A stretch of DNA of 64,000 nt from the NCBI RefSeq assembly GCF_030272615.1, contig NC_081408.1, positions 64,850,614 through 64,914,613 on the forward strand, written 5' to 3'. Shown here one piece after another: positions 11,279 to 22,335 of the stretch (position 1 is its first letter; each line of letters starts with the position of its first letter). Both the position numbers and the translations under genes were made by a program. Source of the DNA: Cryptomeria japonica. Lineage: Eukaryota > Streptophyta > Pinopsida > Cupressales > Cupressaceae. Below the pieces are notes generated by a model. The model was not told the DNA's origin and did not search any database. It saw only the letters and a program-made list of their open reading frames with translations.

Positions 11279-12370
11279 TTATCCATATTCTAGTTTACAG
11301 TCTAATCCGACAGGGTTTTCTTCCACCACTGTTGCTTTTATGTTGGCCTTTGTCTTCTTACATTCAAATGCATGTTGTCCTTCTCCTCTACACTTAAAGA
11401 AGGTTCCTCTAAATGTCCTCTTGTCTTGTCTTCCAAAGTTCTCATTCGAGTAACCATCTAGTTCTCTCCTCCAGTAGAAATTTTTATCATCCTTTCGGTA
11501 TGAATTACCTTCCTTGCTCACTTCCTTCTCCTTTTTTTGATCAGTATTGATTCCTCTTCCTCCAATATATCCTCCTCCCCCTTGAAATATTCCTTAGGTA
11601 AACCTTCGAACTCTACCTCTCTATCTCTGCTCATGTCTTTTATTCAATTTCTCTTCAGCCTTTATTGCATACTGGTAAGCCTCTTCAACACTCTCTAATT
11701 TGATCATACTGAGTTCATCTTGTATAGACATCTACAATCGATTCAAATATCTTGCAATATTTTCAACTTCATCATCAACTTGTATGGATCTGATGTTCAA
11801 CTTGTAAAATACTTCGGTGTACTCCTTCACACTAGATTCTTTTTGTCTTAGATTCTACAACTTTTGGAACAAATCCACTTCATAATTCACCTGGACAAAC
11901 TTTGATTTTAACTTATAAATCATTTTATCGCATGTCTTAATCTTTTCTTTACCTCTTCTCTATCTATCAACTTGCAAATTCTCCCACCAAAGAGATGCAT
12001 GACCTTTCAACCGAGTATAGGCATACTTCACCTTCTTCTCTTCTGCAGCATTTTCAAAATCAAAATTCTTCTCTATCTTTGAGATCCAATCCATCAATTC
12101 ATCTGAATCTAACTTGCCATCATATTTTGGTGGGGTAAAATGAGGTTTAGTGTTCTCCCTACTCAAAACCCTTCAAAACCTTTCCTCCTCGAGATCAACT
12201 ACCAGTAGGTTCACTTGTTCTGCTAGGGCTTCTTCTCCTTCATCTTCGCTCATATCCTCAATATGTTGGCCTCTTCTCTGGGATATCTCCATGGCTTCTA
12301 ACCAGGCTTCTATTCCTCGCAACATATCCATTACAGAAGGATCTGAACTTCCACGTGCTCACCATTCCCT
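11279..12370 (-). pseudogene. Gypsy A gag
   Basis: The N-terminal part reads RRGQHIED, then an acidic stretch. The retrotransposon gag domain has PHFTPPKYDGKLDSDELMDW and YAYTRLKGHASLWWENLQVD (12166-11960). A basic Arg/Gly-rich part and a degenerate zinc knuckle follow, FKCRGEGQHAFEC, in which the first Cys is Phe and the His is displaced. Gag is in a different frame from pol here. In Gypsy B the protease region runs on from gag, so the two probably formed one polyprotein originally. Confidence 0.85.
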
Positions 12371-12395
12371 GTTCTTCTTTGCGCCATTGATTCGC

Positions 12396-13325
12396 ACAGG
12401 AGTTTTTTGGGGCTAGAATGATCTTAAAGGAACTCAATGCAACTTTCTTGGTTTTGATACCCAGATGCCCGAGGGCTGACTCTATGGATAAGTTTTAGTT
12501 GATAACCTTATGCAACTCATTCTATAAAATTATTTCTAATGTGGTAACAAGAAGGCTTCTAAGGATTCTTCCTCTGATCATTTTTCCCCAACAGAGTGGA
12601 TTTGTTCCTAGCAGACAAATCCTTGACTCTATCATTGCTATCCATGAAAACATTCATTTGCTGGTGGATTTGAAAAGAAAGGATTTCTTATGAAGTTGGA
12701 TTTATCTAAAGCTTATGACCATGTGGATTGAAGTTTCTTGGGTAAGGTGCTTGGAGCTTTTGGTTTTGGAGTTAGGTTTATTAAGATTATTGATCAGCTC
12801 ATCTCGACCCTTTCTTTTTTTGTCATTGTCAATGGGGTGCGTTCCCCCTTCTTCAAAACTTCTAGGAGTATTAGGTAGGGGGATCTCATATCCCCTATAC
12901 TCTTCATCATTTTGGTTGAATGTCTGGGTAGAATTATCAGCAAATTTGTTTCTTTGGGGCTTCTCTGTGGTATATTGCCCTCTTCTAGTTTTAGAGCCTA
13001 TACACATCAGCAATTTTTTGATGATACCATTTTAATGGGATCATCCACTATCAAAGAAGTGTCCAATCTGAAGAACCTTCTCAACACTTACAACTTGGCC
13101 TCAGATCAAACCATCAATTGGGAGAAAAGCTCTATTTTCTTCTTCAACACACCGGAGGATAGACAAATCAGAATGGCCTGGATCCTTGGATGCCAAATTG
13201 GTAAGCTTCCTGCTATCTACCTTGTCCACCCCTTGGGATTAAAACCCTCAGAGTTATTTTGGAATATTCTTGTGGATAGATTCAGTAGAAAGTTGGCAGC
13301 TTGGAAAGGTACCCTTCTTAGTTAA
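12396..13325 (+). pseudogene. LINE A reverse transcriptase
   Basis: The frame opens with LKELNATFLVLIPRCPRADS and LITLCNSFYKIISNVVTRRL, then PQQSGFVPSRQILDSIIAIH, the standard plant L1 RT fingers and palm. The catalytic box reads QQFFDDTILMG (about 13008-13040), where FADD or YADD is usual, so one residue is altered. After it come INWEKSSIFFFNTP and FSRKLAAWKGTLLS. At least two frame changes (near 12690 and 12900) and several stops disrupt it. Confidence 0.9.
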
Positions 13326-15072
13326 GCTAGAAAAGTCCAACTTTTAAAATCTTCCCTCCAGAGTCTTTTGGCGTATGCTCTAAGCCTTCTTAAAATCCAT
13401 GGCAAATTTGCTGATGCCATTGAGAAAATCCAAAAAGACTTCCTGTGTTCTAGGGTTGAGGAGAAGAAGAGAATGGCTCTCATAGCCTAGGAAAATGTGT
13501 GTAAACCCAAAAAGAAAGGGGGTTTGGGCTTAATGAATATCAAAACATTGAACAAAACTCTTCTTATCAGGGAAAGGGAGAATGGAATGATATCTAGAAG
13601 GCTAAGTACTTATAGAAAGTTCCCACCATTTAGGATTTCTTGGTCTTTGATTAGATACCAATCGGTTCTTTCATTTGGAATAGTGTTATTCAGGCTAAAG
13701 GTATTGCTAGTCTCAGAAATGTCTGGGCCATAGGTGATGTTAGGAAAGTGGACTTTTGGGATGATGCTTGGATCAGTAGAGCCCTTTTTAATAAGAAGGC
13801 CTCTCGGATTCTCATCAAGAATTGTAATGAGAAGATCGGTGCCAAAGTGGATGGACCTCGGATCTATTGATCCCAAACTCAAGCAGGTAAATTTAATGAT
13901 CAACCATGTTGTCTTAAATACCAGAAGGGAAGACCATATGGTGTGGTGTGGGACTTCCTCAGGGACTTATTCGGTCTCTTCTAATGTCCTTTACTGGCAC
14001 AATCCCAAGATCCTACTCCTTGTTGGGCTAAGGCTTGGTATCTAGGTTGGATTCCTAAAATCAATATTTTTTTGTGGATCCTTTTGCAAAATAAGATTCT
14101 AACTATTAATAATTTGAGAAAGAGAGGCTTTTGTTTCCCAAATATATGTTATCTATGTCTTAATAATTATGAATCTGTGAACCACATCTTTTTACACTGT
14201 CTTTTTACCATTCCTATTTGGGGGATGTTTTTCAAATGTGGGGGTTGAATTGGGTTTTCCCGGAGGAGATGCAGGATTGTTTCAGAAGTTGACATTATTC
14301 TACCAATAACATGACCATAAGAAATTTGTGGAACTTTTCTTTTGCCCATATCCTCTAGGGGATATGGAAAGAGAGAAATAATAGAATATTTTGGAATGAT
14401 ATTAACACCTCTGAAGTGGTGTGGGTCAAGATAAAAATAATTATGTTGAGAATGTGATGGCCAGGGGATGCATTGTTGTAGCAATAAGGAGGGCTTTGAT
14501 TTTCTCAAAGGATGGAATATCCTAGCCTTTTGGGGCTCCAACATCAACCAAATCAATAGAAGATTGTGTTGTTGGTCCTTTCCCCCCGATGATTTGTTTA
14601 AGGCCAACTTTGATGGCATGATGAAAAGAAACTCAGGACTTGCTGGTTGCAATGGTGTTATCCGAAATGGAGCTGGCTTTTGCACTCGGTCAGTTGCCTA
14701 TCCCTTGGGATTTAGACCAATCATCTGGCAGAAGTATGGGTGCCCTTCAATAAATTAAATTAGCCTATAAATTAGGGTTCAAAATGCTATGGTTGGAAGG
14801 TGACTCTAAAAAAATTATTAACTGCCTTTTAGGTAAACATCAACCTTCGTACACTATCAAAAACATAATAGATTCTACCAGGGAGTTGCTTCAGGGGTTT
14901 AAAAAAATGCCATATTCCCCATGTTTACAAAGAGGCAAATAGGAGTGCTGACTAGGATACAAATGAGGTAGTACAAAATGAGCTAATTATTACTTGGAAT
15001 GGCAAAGGGGAGCTACCATGTGTAGCACATGATATCTTAACTTTTGAAAGATTGCATGGTAAGCAGGGTTAG
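13326..15072 (+). pseudogene. LINE A zinc finger (zf-RVT) and RNase H
   Basis: It runs on from RT with KVQLLKSSLQSLLAYALSLL and CKPKKKGGLGLMNIKTLNK. The zf-RVT part shows INIFLWILLQNKILTINNL and CYLCLNNYESVNHIFLHC with the Cys/His spacing of the family. RNase H starts near 14580 (DLFKANFDGMMKRNSGLAGC), continues with LWLEGDSKKIINCLLG, and ends with HVYKEANRSAD near 14940. Stops and frame changes are present throughout. Confidence 0.85.
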
Positions 15073-15183
15073 ATTTGACATCATTTCCTAAGGTGTAAGG
15101 AGAAGTCGTGGCAGCAGGAGCTAGTTTTGTAGGCAGGCGAGAAGAAGGTACATTAATCATTGCAAGTTCACTTCGCATGCTTT

Positions 15184-16992
15184 ATGGGTTTTTTCTCCCT
15201 CTTGAACAAAACCATCAGAAACTCCTACAGATTTAGGGTGGTTTCTCACAAAAGGTTTGTATCGAAGAAAGGTATTAATTGGGAATTACAGATAATTGAC
15301 ATCAATAGCATTATAGGTGGAAAACAAAAGAGAACATAGGATACCATCATTCATAAATGGAGGAATCATCCATAGGTCTGGGCAGTTCTTCAAGCTGCTA
15401 AGATGACTGATTGCATGGAGCGCATGCAGGAAAAACAACCCGAAATTATGAGAATTTTCAAGAAGGGATAGAAAAAAGACACATTAACCATAGGAAACAA
15501 GAAGGTCAAGGTGACAGAAACTATGATTGCAGAGGTAATGACTCTTCTGATGGATGGCATCAAGTTCTACAAGGACAAAAGGATTTCAGAAGCCGTTGTG
15601 AAGAAATTTCTGAAGGATGAGGAGGAGAAAGCTGTATTGGTGAAGGGAATCCATACCTACTTCTCGCCAAAGGTAATTAAATTAATTTGGTGAAGGCTTT
15701 TTCTTACTATAATGAAATTTATCACACTCGATGGTAGATACACTAGGGTTTATAGCTACCATTTTATCATACTTAATCACTTTAGGTATAAAGATAAATT
15801 TTCTATTCCATATTATCTTTTCAGCACCCTTAATGTTGGGATCAAGGATGCTATATCCAACCCTAGTATCAACCTAGCAATGCACAAAGGTTTGATGGTG
15901 ATTTCTTACAATCACATCAAGAACACTACCGTATAGTTGAATATAGTTGAGGTCTCCGAGTCAGAAAAGGATTTCAATGACTCTGATGATGATGAAGGTG
16001 AAGGCTATGACACAAAAGCTGAGACAAAGGGTGACCCCCAAATTGTTGGGTCAAGCAGGAAAAATAGTAAAATAGAGAATTGCAAATAGAATAAAGGGTC
16101 GGCCAAAAAGAAGCAGAAAGGGGAGGATGAGGATAGCTGGTATGAGGAGGATAATGAGACTGATAATGACATGGATACTAAAAGTGAGCAGGTCCAAACC
16201 CTTGTGAGCCAAAATAAAAAAAAGAAGACTCCTAAAACTAAGGATGTGGGTACCAAGGACTGGTCCCCTCTCATGACTGAGTCTAAGGATAAGGGCATGA
16301 TGGGGGAGGATATGACCATGAAAGAAGCTTAGAGTTCTGATGTTGGGGAGGTGGGACTGGAGGTTAATCTTGAAACCGCTGGTGACAAGACCCAAGAAGA
16401 GCATCACCTGGATATTGACCTCTACATCAATAATAAAATGGATAGCTTCAAATAGGTGTTCCTCTAGATGCATAAGGAAATTACTGGTATTAAAACCAAG
16501 CAGGCCCAGGAAGCTGGGAAAATTGAGACTTTACAAGCTTTAGGCTCAGGTAAGTTCAATTCCCTCCCAGATTATCTCAGTGAGCTTACAAAAGCTATTG
16601 GTAATGTAGAGGATATTATCAATGCTAATCGCAATAGCTTTCTTAGCTTGGAGAATAGAGCAGGGGCCACTGAAAAAATACTTGATGGAGTTTAGAATAT
16701 GCTAAAAAAAATAGGTGAGAAAATTCATAAGATTCTTAAGGCTACCTCGGCTAGTATGAAGGCTCTTATCAGTAAGATGGAGAATGTCCTTGGGGATAAG
16801 GCTATGGTGGGCATTGTTGATGTAAAGGATGATACACCAAATGATAAGGAAACAGGGCTTGGGAGAGGAACGCGTGTGAGCACTAAAAAGATGTAAAGCC
16901 ACAATAAGGAAATTGAGGATATCAAGCGAGCAGCTGATAATATGGAACAACTGGAGTTGGAAGTTGCTCAAATGCTTCAGAACTTAACCTAA
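15184..16992 (+). pseudogene. Extra ORF downstream of RNase H in LINE A, unknown family
   Basis: About 600 codons stay in one frame with roughly a dozen stops and no frameshift that I can see. Most of the stops are TAG, which fits CAG-to-TAG decay. The N-terminal half includes VTETMIAEVMTLLMDGIKFY and ITLDGRYTRVYSYHFIILNH, a compact globular-looking region. The middle is acidic and Lys-rich. The C-terminal third looks like a coiled coil. I do not recognise it and assign no function. Similar hypothetical proteins may exist in gymnosperm repeats, but I cannot check. It lies between RNase H and the LINE tail, so it could be a third LINE ORF or captured flanking sequence. Confidence 0.5.
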
Positions 16993-17169
16993 ATCTGGTC
17001 TTCTATCGGTCCTTTTTGGTTTTTGACTTGCTATCTCTTGGTTGTTGGCGTTTTGTTCGCCAGTTGTCTTTTTGTAGTGTGTAGTCTTTTATGTTTTGCT
17101 GCACTTTGATGTAAATCTTTTGATCTTTTGGCTGTAATGGGTTCTAGGGGCCCATCAAAATCTATTTTC
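16993..17169 (+). other. LINE A 3' untranslated region and tail
   Basis: A T/G-rich stretch follows the last stop and ends GGGTTCTAGGGGCCCATCAA, then TTTTCCCATATTCAAAA. It resembles the LINE fragment ending at 6523. Flank repeat F starts directly after it. Confidence 0.55.
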
Positions 17170-17185
17170 CCATATTCAAAAACTT

Positions 17186-17457
17186 ATAAATCATAATTAA
17201 TTGATAGCTTATATAGGAACTCTTTAAAATAGGGTACTACATATTATGACATGTTATGTGGTAAAATAGTCAATATTCTAATTTAATCCATGAAATATAT
17301 AAAATATAGTTATCTTAAGTCATATGTGTCCTGAGTACCTTGAATGTATAGCTATCATTCCTCTAAATAATAAATGTCTTAGCTTCAATCAATTTGAAAA
17401 ATAGAAAAATGCCAAAATGTTTACTAGTGAAAAATCCATCTAGACTAGTCTAGAAAC
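17186..17457. repeat. Flank repeat F, copy 2
   Basis: Second copy of the sequence at 6769-7045, same orientation, about 10.4 kb away. It ends in GAAAC (17453-17457), the left target-site duplication of Gypsy B. Confidence 0.85.
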
Positions 17458-17481
17458 TGGAGCAATCACTGGTGAGGACAG
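17458..17481 (-). mobile_element. Outer 24 bp of the Gypsy B 3' LTR, cut off by element X
   Basis: TGGAGCAATCACTGGTGAGG and the next four bases match the start of the Gypsy A LTR (7046 onward) and then stop at the insertion point of X. The LTR resumes after X at 22445 with ACCTCAAGGAGATCA, in exact register with Gypsy A. Confidence 0.8.
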
Positions 17482-18416
17482 TGTTAGTGAACATATTTGC
17501 TCTTTGTTTTTAAATGATTAATCTTAAACTCTGTTACCTTATTCTAAGAACAAATGATTCATTAAACAGTTGGGTAAGTGTTATTCTAATTACTTCCCTC
17601 TGAATTTTTGCATAGGTACAACTCCCTATCTTGGTTTTTCATGAAATGTGTTTTATTTTTATTTATATCTGAATGAAAGCTTTTAACTAGAAAGCGTGTA
17701 AGGCTGCCTATTTCATTCTTGGATGAAAGGCTACAACTTTTCTCATGTCTCATAAAACAATGGAAGCTATTTTCTTAATTTTCAAAACATGTAACTACAG
17801 TAACTGAAACAAAGTTCAATATACTTCTTCCACCTAAACTAATAAAAGACAAATAGATTCAGGGAAAATAAATCCACCCTCAATCATGAATCTTTTCTAG
17901 AGTAAACAACACATTCAAAGGAAAGAACATCAGAGGAATAATGAAATACTGCAATGAAATGATCAATTACTGTTACTTGATCGAATGAACACATGCAAAG
18001 ATATGTTATCTATTCGGATTCAAAATACACAGATCTTTCTTCTCCCCAAAAACAATATGATCAGATCTCATATATATATCCTTATGCAACAAAGGTACAA
18101 AAACACATCTGCCAATCTTTTTCCAAAATAGATCCCGATCATCTGATTCTTCCTTTGATCAAGAACAGAAAATACCATAACAAAAACTTCCGTCGAAGTT
18201 CACAAAATTAGTTACTAAAATCTAACCCCTATACCATCTGTTTTACTTAATTTATAGTCTAAACGAGGGAGGTCTCCTTGAAAACTTGACCACTCCCTGA
18301 TAAAACAGTTACAAAAACAACAAAGAGTATTTTGGGACAGTTGTCCCAGAGTTTCTGCATAACCATAAGAAATGTTTTAAGAATAAAGAAAACTAGCCCT
18401 AAGTGGATGCATTATG
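17482..18416. other. Left non-coding part of element X
   Basis: About 935 bp downstream of the X ORF. On the minus strand a purine-rich run (GGGGAGAAGAAAGA, about 18033-18046) could be a decayed polypurine tract, but no LTR copy is found on the other side to support this. No open frame is supported. Confidence 0.3.
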
Positions 18417-21400
18417 TCATATTCCATCATTATCATCTTTTCCATCTTCGCGGGCATCATGAGCAGCTGTGAGTTCATGAACCATAGATTGGCTTAGGAC
18501 TTTCATTGCATTAAGTTTCGCCTTTGCCACCTCTTTATTTCACTTATGTTGCACCATCTTCTCTGAGTGTTTTGGTAGTTGATCGTTCCCAATGAAAACC
18601 ATAGATTCGATCCTAGCCACCTTGGTTATAACCTTCGGCATGAAGCTACTCTTGACTCTGATCTTCTCCATGTTCAACCAGAAAGATTTGATTGCTTCCT
18701 GTGTGCTTGACCCGCAGATTCCTAACTCCCAGTCATGATCAGGATTAACCACTTTATTATCCTTGACTATACTACTTTGCAAATCTTGGAGTTCATAGAT
18801 AGAGGTTCTTGCATCCATGGTCATTGACTGAAAGGTAAGCACACACGACATGATAGTTTTCTTCAGCATGAAAAGATGGTATTCATCGGCCACTAGCTTA
18901 ATTGAATGTTCTATCAGAAACCTGGTAGTCCCATATTCTTCAATTTTGGCAAATAGAGGCAGGGCATTTTGCCATTTGTGCTCTTCTTTCTCCCACGGTA
19001 CAAGCTGGTTTTGGATGTTAGCAATCAGGCTGTGTACTTCATCACACAATTTCTGAGAGTCGGTAATGTATTTTTCACCGTCTTTGATTATTTATTCAAT
19101 CCACTTCTCAACCGCTTCAACGATGCTTTTAGCTCGTTGAACTTGGTTCATCAACTTCTTGTTTTCCGAAGAAGTTGGGTCGAAATTCTCAGTGGCATGG
19201 GATATTGGAATTGCTCCAAGGCAACCGATACTATCGATGAACTGAGCCAAAACACTTATGTGTCTTTTAAGTTCTCTTTTCTCCTGTCCATCCTTCTCTG
19301 AGCAGGTAAGCATTTTCTTGGCTGACACTTGGAAAAAATGGTTATCTATATCTCTCCTCATCTTTCCCAACTCTACTTTTGTGATCTTAAAATCATCAGG
19401 ACCAGCCTCTCTGGTTTCATCTTTCAGCTTGTATGAGGCAATTTCGGCCATCCATTTTCCAGTTTCTTCATCATTATTTAGGTGAGCAGTGGTCTTGAAC
19501 CTCTTTGGCTTTGGATTCTTCTCGGAGTACTTAGCAACCATCTCCTGAATCAGAATGGTCATAGGAAGAAAAACCCTTTTCTTGTTTACTGAGGTTGTTA
19601 ACCATTTAGGGGTCGCGGCAGAATGAGAAGTTCCTTCAATCATTTTTGGTGGTGGTGTCATTGCCACAGTCACTATTTGGGAGTCTAGAGCACAAGCAAC
19701 TTCACCATCCAAATCTTCAATTTCAAAAATCTGAGCCTCAAGCATGACATCTTTTACTCCCATATCCTTGACCTGGTCCATCTTCCTCTAGGCGACACTA
19801 CGTGATTGAGTATGTTGAGGGGTACTGAAATCCAGAGTTGGGCTAGACCTACATCTAGGCTGAGCTGACTTGATTTCCTTACCTGCATGAATAGGAGCAC
19901 TGTTAGAAGGACATTTTGGTGAAGATATATTTCGTGCAGAAAGGGACTTGGCGCCTGGCTTTATTTCTTTCTTTTTAGCCACCCATGCCACGGTTCTTTC
20001 CAGAACTCGTTCGGTCCTCAATTGTATGTCATCATTTTCCTCCTCATCCTAATTAATTGGGGGCATTTCAGTCTCTACATGGGCTAAATATCCTAGTTCA
20101 AACAATTCAAGATAATCCTCTTCAAGCCCTTTAACATCTAACTTTATTTGCAAAGAGACAACCTATTCTAGCACCAATCTCATGTTTTCCCTTTTGAAAA
20201 CTTCAAGTTCATCTGTATAGTCTTCCTAGAAGTCTTCTAGCTGTGGCATGGGAAGATAAGGCATTAAACCAAGGCTTCGAGAAAATCCCTTATTGTCAAA
20301 CCCCTTCCTTTTAGAATACAGAGAGAAATTAAAATTCCTAAGGTCTGCTCCTATACTTAGTGCATCAGACATTGAATTACAAGACAACACTCCCAATTGT
20401 ACTGGAAAATGACCTTCCCACTTGTCCTTAGGCTGTGCCTTCTTGATCACAGAGGTCAGTTGTCTGGATACTTCTGCTAGAACAAAACAATCAGAATAGA
20501 AGTGCGGAAGCTTGAAGGGTTCCTCTTCAAAACCTCCTACCCGTATATAGCAAAAGCGTGGGAACTGGATGTAAAAACTACCGAACTTCTTAATCAAGGT
20601 CTATGCATCATCTGAAATCTGTTTGACCTTTGTACCCTTCAGTTCATGACACATATCACCAAGGAATGCATTGTGTATCCTTCTAAAATCTTGTAGGGTA
20701 TTGTCTTTTTGCAGCATAGGATAGAACTCATACACCGGAACATCTTCCTCAGTGAGTTGCTTTGGTACACCCGTTAACTCCTTAACACAAGCTAGACAAT
20801 ACAAGAGATATGAGGACATGAAGAAGTTTTGTTGAAACTACCTGGCTAGACTCAACTGCTCTATCATTGAATCAGCAATTAACTCGGCTCAATCCAAATA
20901 TTGTTTTCCTTCTAGAACTAATTGCACATAGCAATATATCCAATCATCAAAGCTATAAGCTTTGGCAGAACCTCTGGCTCGATGCAACAGAAGCATCACA
21001 TCGTGGATATGTGGCAACATGTGGTTCTTGTTAGGATTTTTAGGTAACCTAGAACCACCTCTCTGTGGGACCTTCAACCAGAATTTTGCCACATTATTTT
21101 GGTGTCCGGCTCTATCTGCATTGAACTCACTGATTGACTAGGCAGGAGAGAAATTAGAAAACTGGTAATCCGGTATCTTGAAAACTGAAGCAATCACCAC
21201 ATAGTTAATGGCAAGAAGGGTTTTGCCATTATCTCTCTTAATAGTTTCAGATACAGGATCATATCTAGCAATACACTCCCGAACCAACTCTGGACAAGAA
21301 ATTGCTAGAGGAAAGGCTACGGCTTCTAAAAGTCCACTACTCAAAATCTCTATACAAAAAGACTTATCAATACCCTTGAACACCCTTTCTTTCAAATCGT

Positions 21401-21494
21401 CAAGGTTCTCTCCTTTCAGGTCAGTATCACTAACTATGGCTTCTGTGGATGCCAAGCTAAAGATGTTTCCAAACAAATGCAGAGTGGACTTCAT
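18417..21494 (-). pseudogene. Element X ORF, 1,025 codons, unknown function
   Basis: A single minus-strand frame runs from ATG 21494 to TGA 18417-18419 with no frameshift and about ten in-frame stops, seven of them TAG. The N-terminal half is globular, with LFGNIFSLASTEAIV, AINYVVIASVFKIP, YSFDDWIYCYVQLVLEGKQY and FGSFYIQFPRFCYIRVGGF. A low-complexity, Ser/Lys-rich linker sits near 20020-19790. The C-terminal third is helical and charged (for example QVQRAKSIVEAVEKWIE), likely coiled coil. One stop (TGA near 20888) sits where a Trp would fit the helix LD-W-AELI, a simple G-to-A change. I recognise no catalytic motif. A gag-like or transposon-associated structural protein is possible, but that is a guess. 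Confidence 0.6.
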
Positions 21495-21774
21495 GACTTC
21501 AAAACAAGAAACCTAAATTTGATTGCAGCGAAACCTACCTTCTGTATGAGAGAAAATGCAAGGGAAAACACTGGAGAAAATAAGGAAAGACTCACCTTCA
21601 CAGTTGTATAATCGGACGATAGCTAGCAGCAAGAAAGACTCCTATCTAGGGATAACATAAACAAAAGTCCAGCAGCAAGTAGCAAATGCAGAACACAAAT
21701 GATTTTCATACCTTATTGAGAAAGGTAATGATACATACACATTAAATGCAATGATTTTCGCAGTTTCAGTTTGG

Positions 21775-21824
21775 ACGTGGCAAGTTGGTAGATTAGACCC
21801 TCGTACGCATGCATTAAATGCATG
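21775..21824. promoter_or_regulatory. ABRE-like core next to an inverted pair of RY motifs, upstream of the X ORF
   Basis: ACGTGGC (21775-21781) matches the ABRE core. 27 bp away lies CATGCATTAAATGCATG (21808-21824), two CATGCA (RY) motifs in inverted orientation forming a near-perfect palindrome. The pair lies about 280-330 bp upstream of the X ORF start. In known plant promoters these motifs occur together in seed- and ABA-responsive control. Activity here is inference only. Confidence 0.35.
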
Positions 21825-21984
21825 GCAGTGTGCTTTAAGAAACTGCCAATTCCTGAAACGTTCACTTACTTCAAAAAAGCCAAAGAATGACATCACTTTA
21901 AGATATGGTTTTGCCTCTCCGTATTTAGCAATGAATGCACTTCCAAAAACATTAGAAACCACGGGACCCACCAATATTGAACCC

Positions 21985-22335
21985 AGATGAACATCTTGAA
22001 CCTACTTCTTGAGTGTTCAAGTAGTTCAAGATGTATGCCATGTCAAACTGTTGACCACTTGCTGTGTCGAACACGTTGAACATATTTGAACCCTTTGAAC
22101 TCAGTTCAATAAGTTCAACACAAATGTTATATCACCGAATAGGAAAAACTTTATTAAAGAGCCGCTGCAAAACACTTAGAGAAAATGTTAGTAAGAAAAA
22201 CTTATTCTGAACACCTTGGAACCTATTGAACCTACATGAACCTCTTGAACCCAGTTCAGAACAGTTTGACGTGTTCAAGGAGTTCAATCAATTGTCTGAA
22301 CCTGACTTAAATGACTCGAAAAAGGATTTGAGGAT
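21985..22335. repeat. Cluster of TTGAAC/GTTCAA motifs with a hairpin
   Basis: The motif TTGAAC or its complement GTTCAA occurs again and again in this 350-bp stretch. At 21991-22007 and 22019-22034 it forms an inverted repeat, ACATCTTGAACCTACTT against AAGTAGTTCAAGATGT, with one unpaired base and an 11-nt loop. It lies in the 5' part of element X. Confidence 0.7.

Larger units (their letters stand above)
7046..12389 (-). mobile_element. Gypsy A, chromovirus-type Ty3/Gypsy element, truncated in gag
   Basis: Minus-strand order is gag, protease, RT, RNase H, integrase and chromodomain, ending in an LTR at 7837-7046. It is closely related to Gypsy B. The homology to B stops at about 12389, inside the 5' part of gag, where LINE A begins. 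The 5' LTR, primer-binding site and leader are therefore missing. The base at the LTR edge is CG instead of TG, a likely C/T change. GAAAC (7041-7045) precedes the LTR, the same five bases that flank Gypsy B. Confidence 0.9.
12390..17169 (+). mobile_element. LINE A, L1-type non-LTR retrotransposon, 5' truncated
   Basis: Plus-strand order is the RT domain (from about 12396), RT-associated zinc finger, RNase H, an extra long frame at 15184-16992, and a T/G-rich 3' region ending CCCATATTCAAAA at about 17169. ORF1, the endonuclease and the first part of RT are absent. The left end is the breakpoint with Gypsy A gag. I found no target-site duplication at that junction, so this end is probably a rearrangement breakpoint and not ordinary 5' truncation. 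Confidence 0.8.

Noticed and set aside
17482-18416. Search for an LTR pair between the two ends of element X
   Set aside because: No direct repeat between 17482-18416 and 21500-22439 was visible. A decayed or very short LTR cannot be excluded without alignment.
18417-21494. Reassigned or read-through TAG codons in the element X frame
   Set aside because: Other elements in the window show the same C-to-T decay together with TAA and TGA. Nothing else points to a changed genetic code in a plant nucleus.
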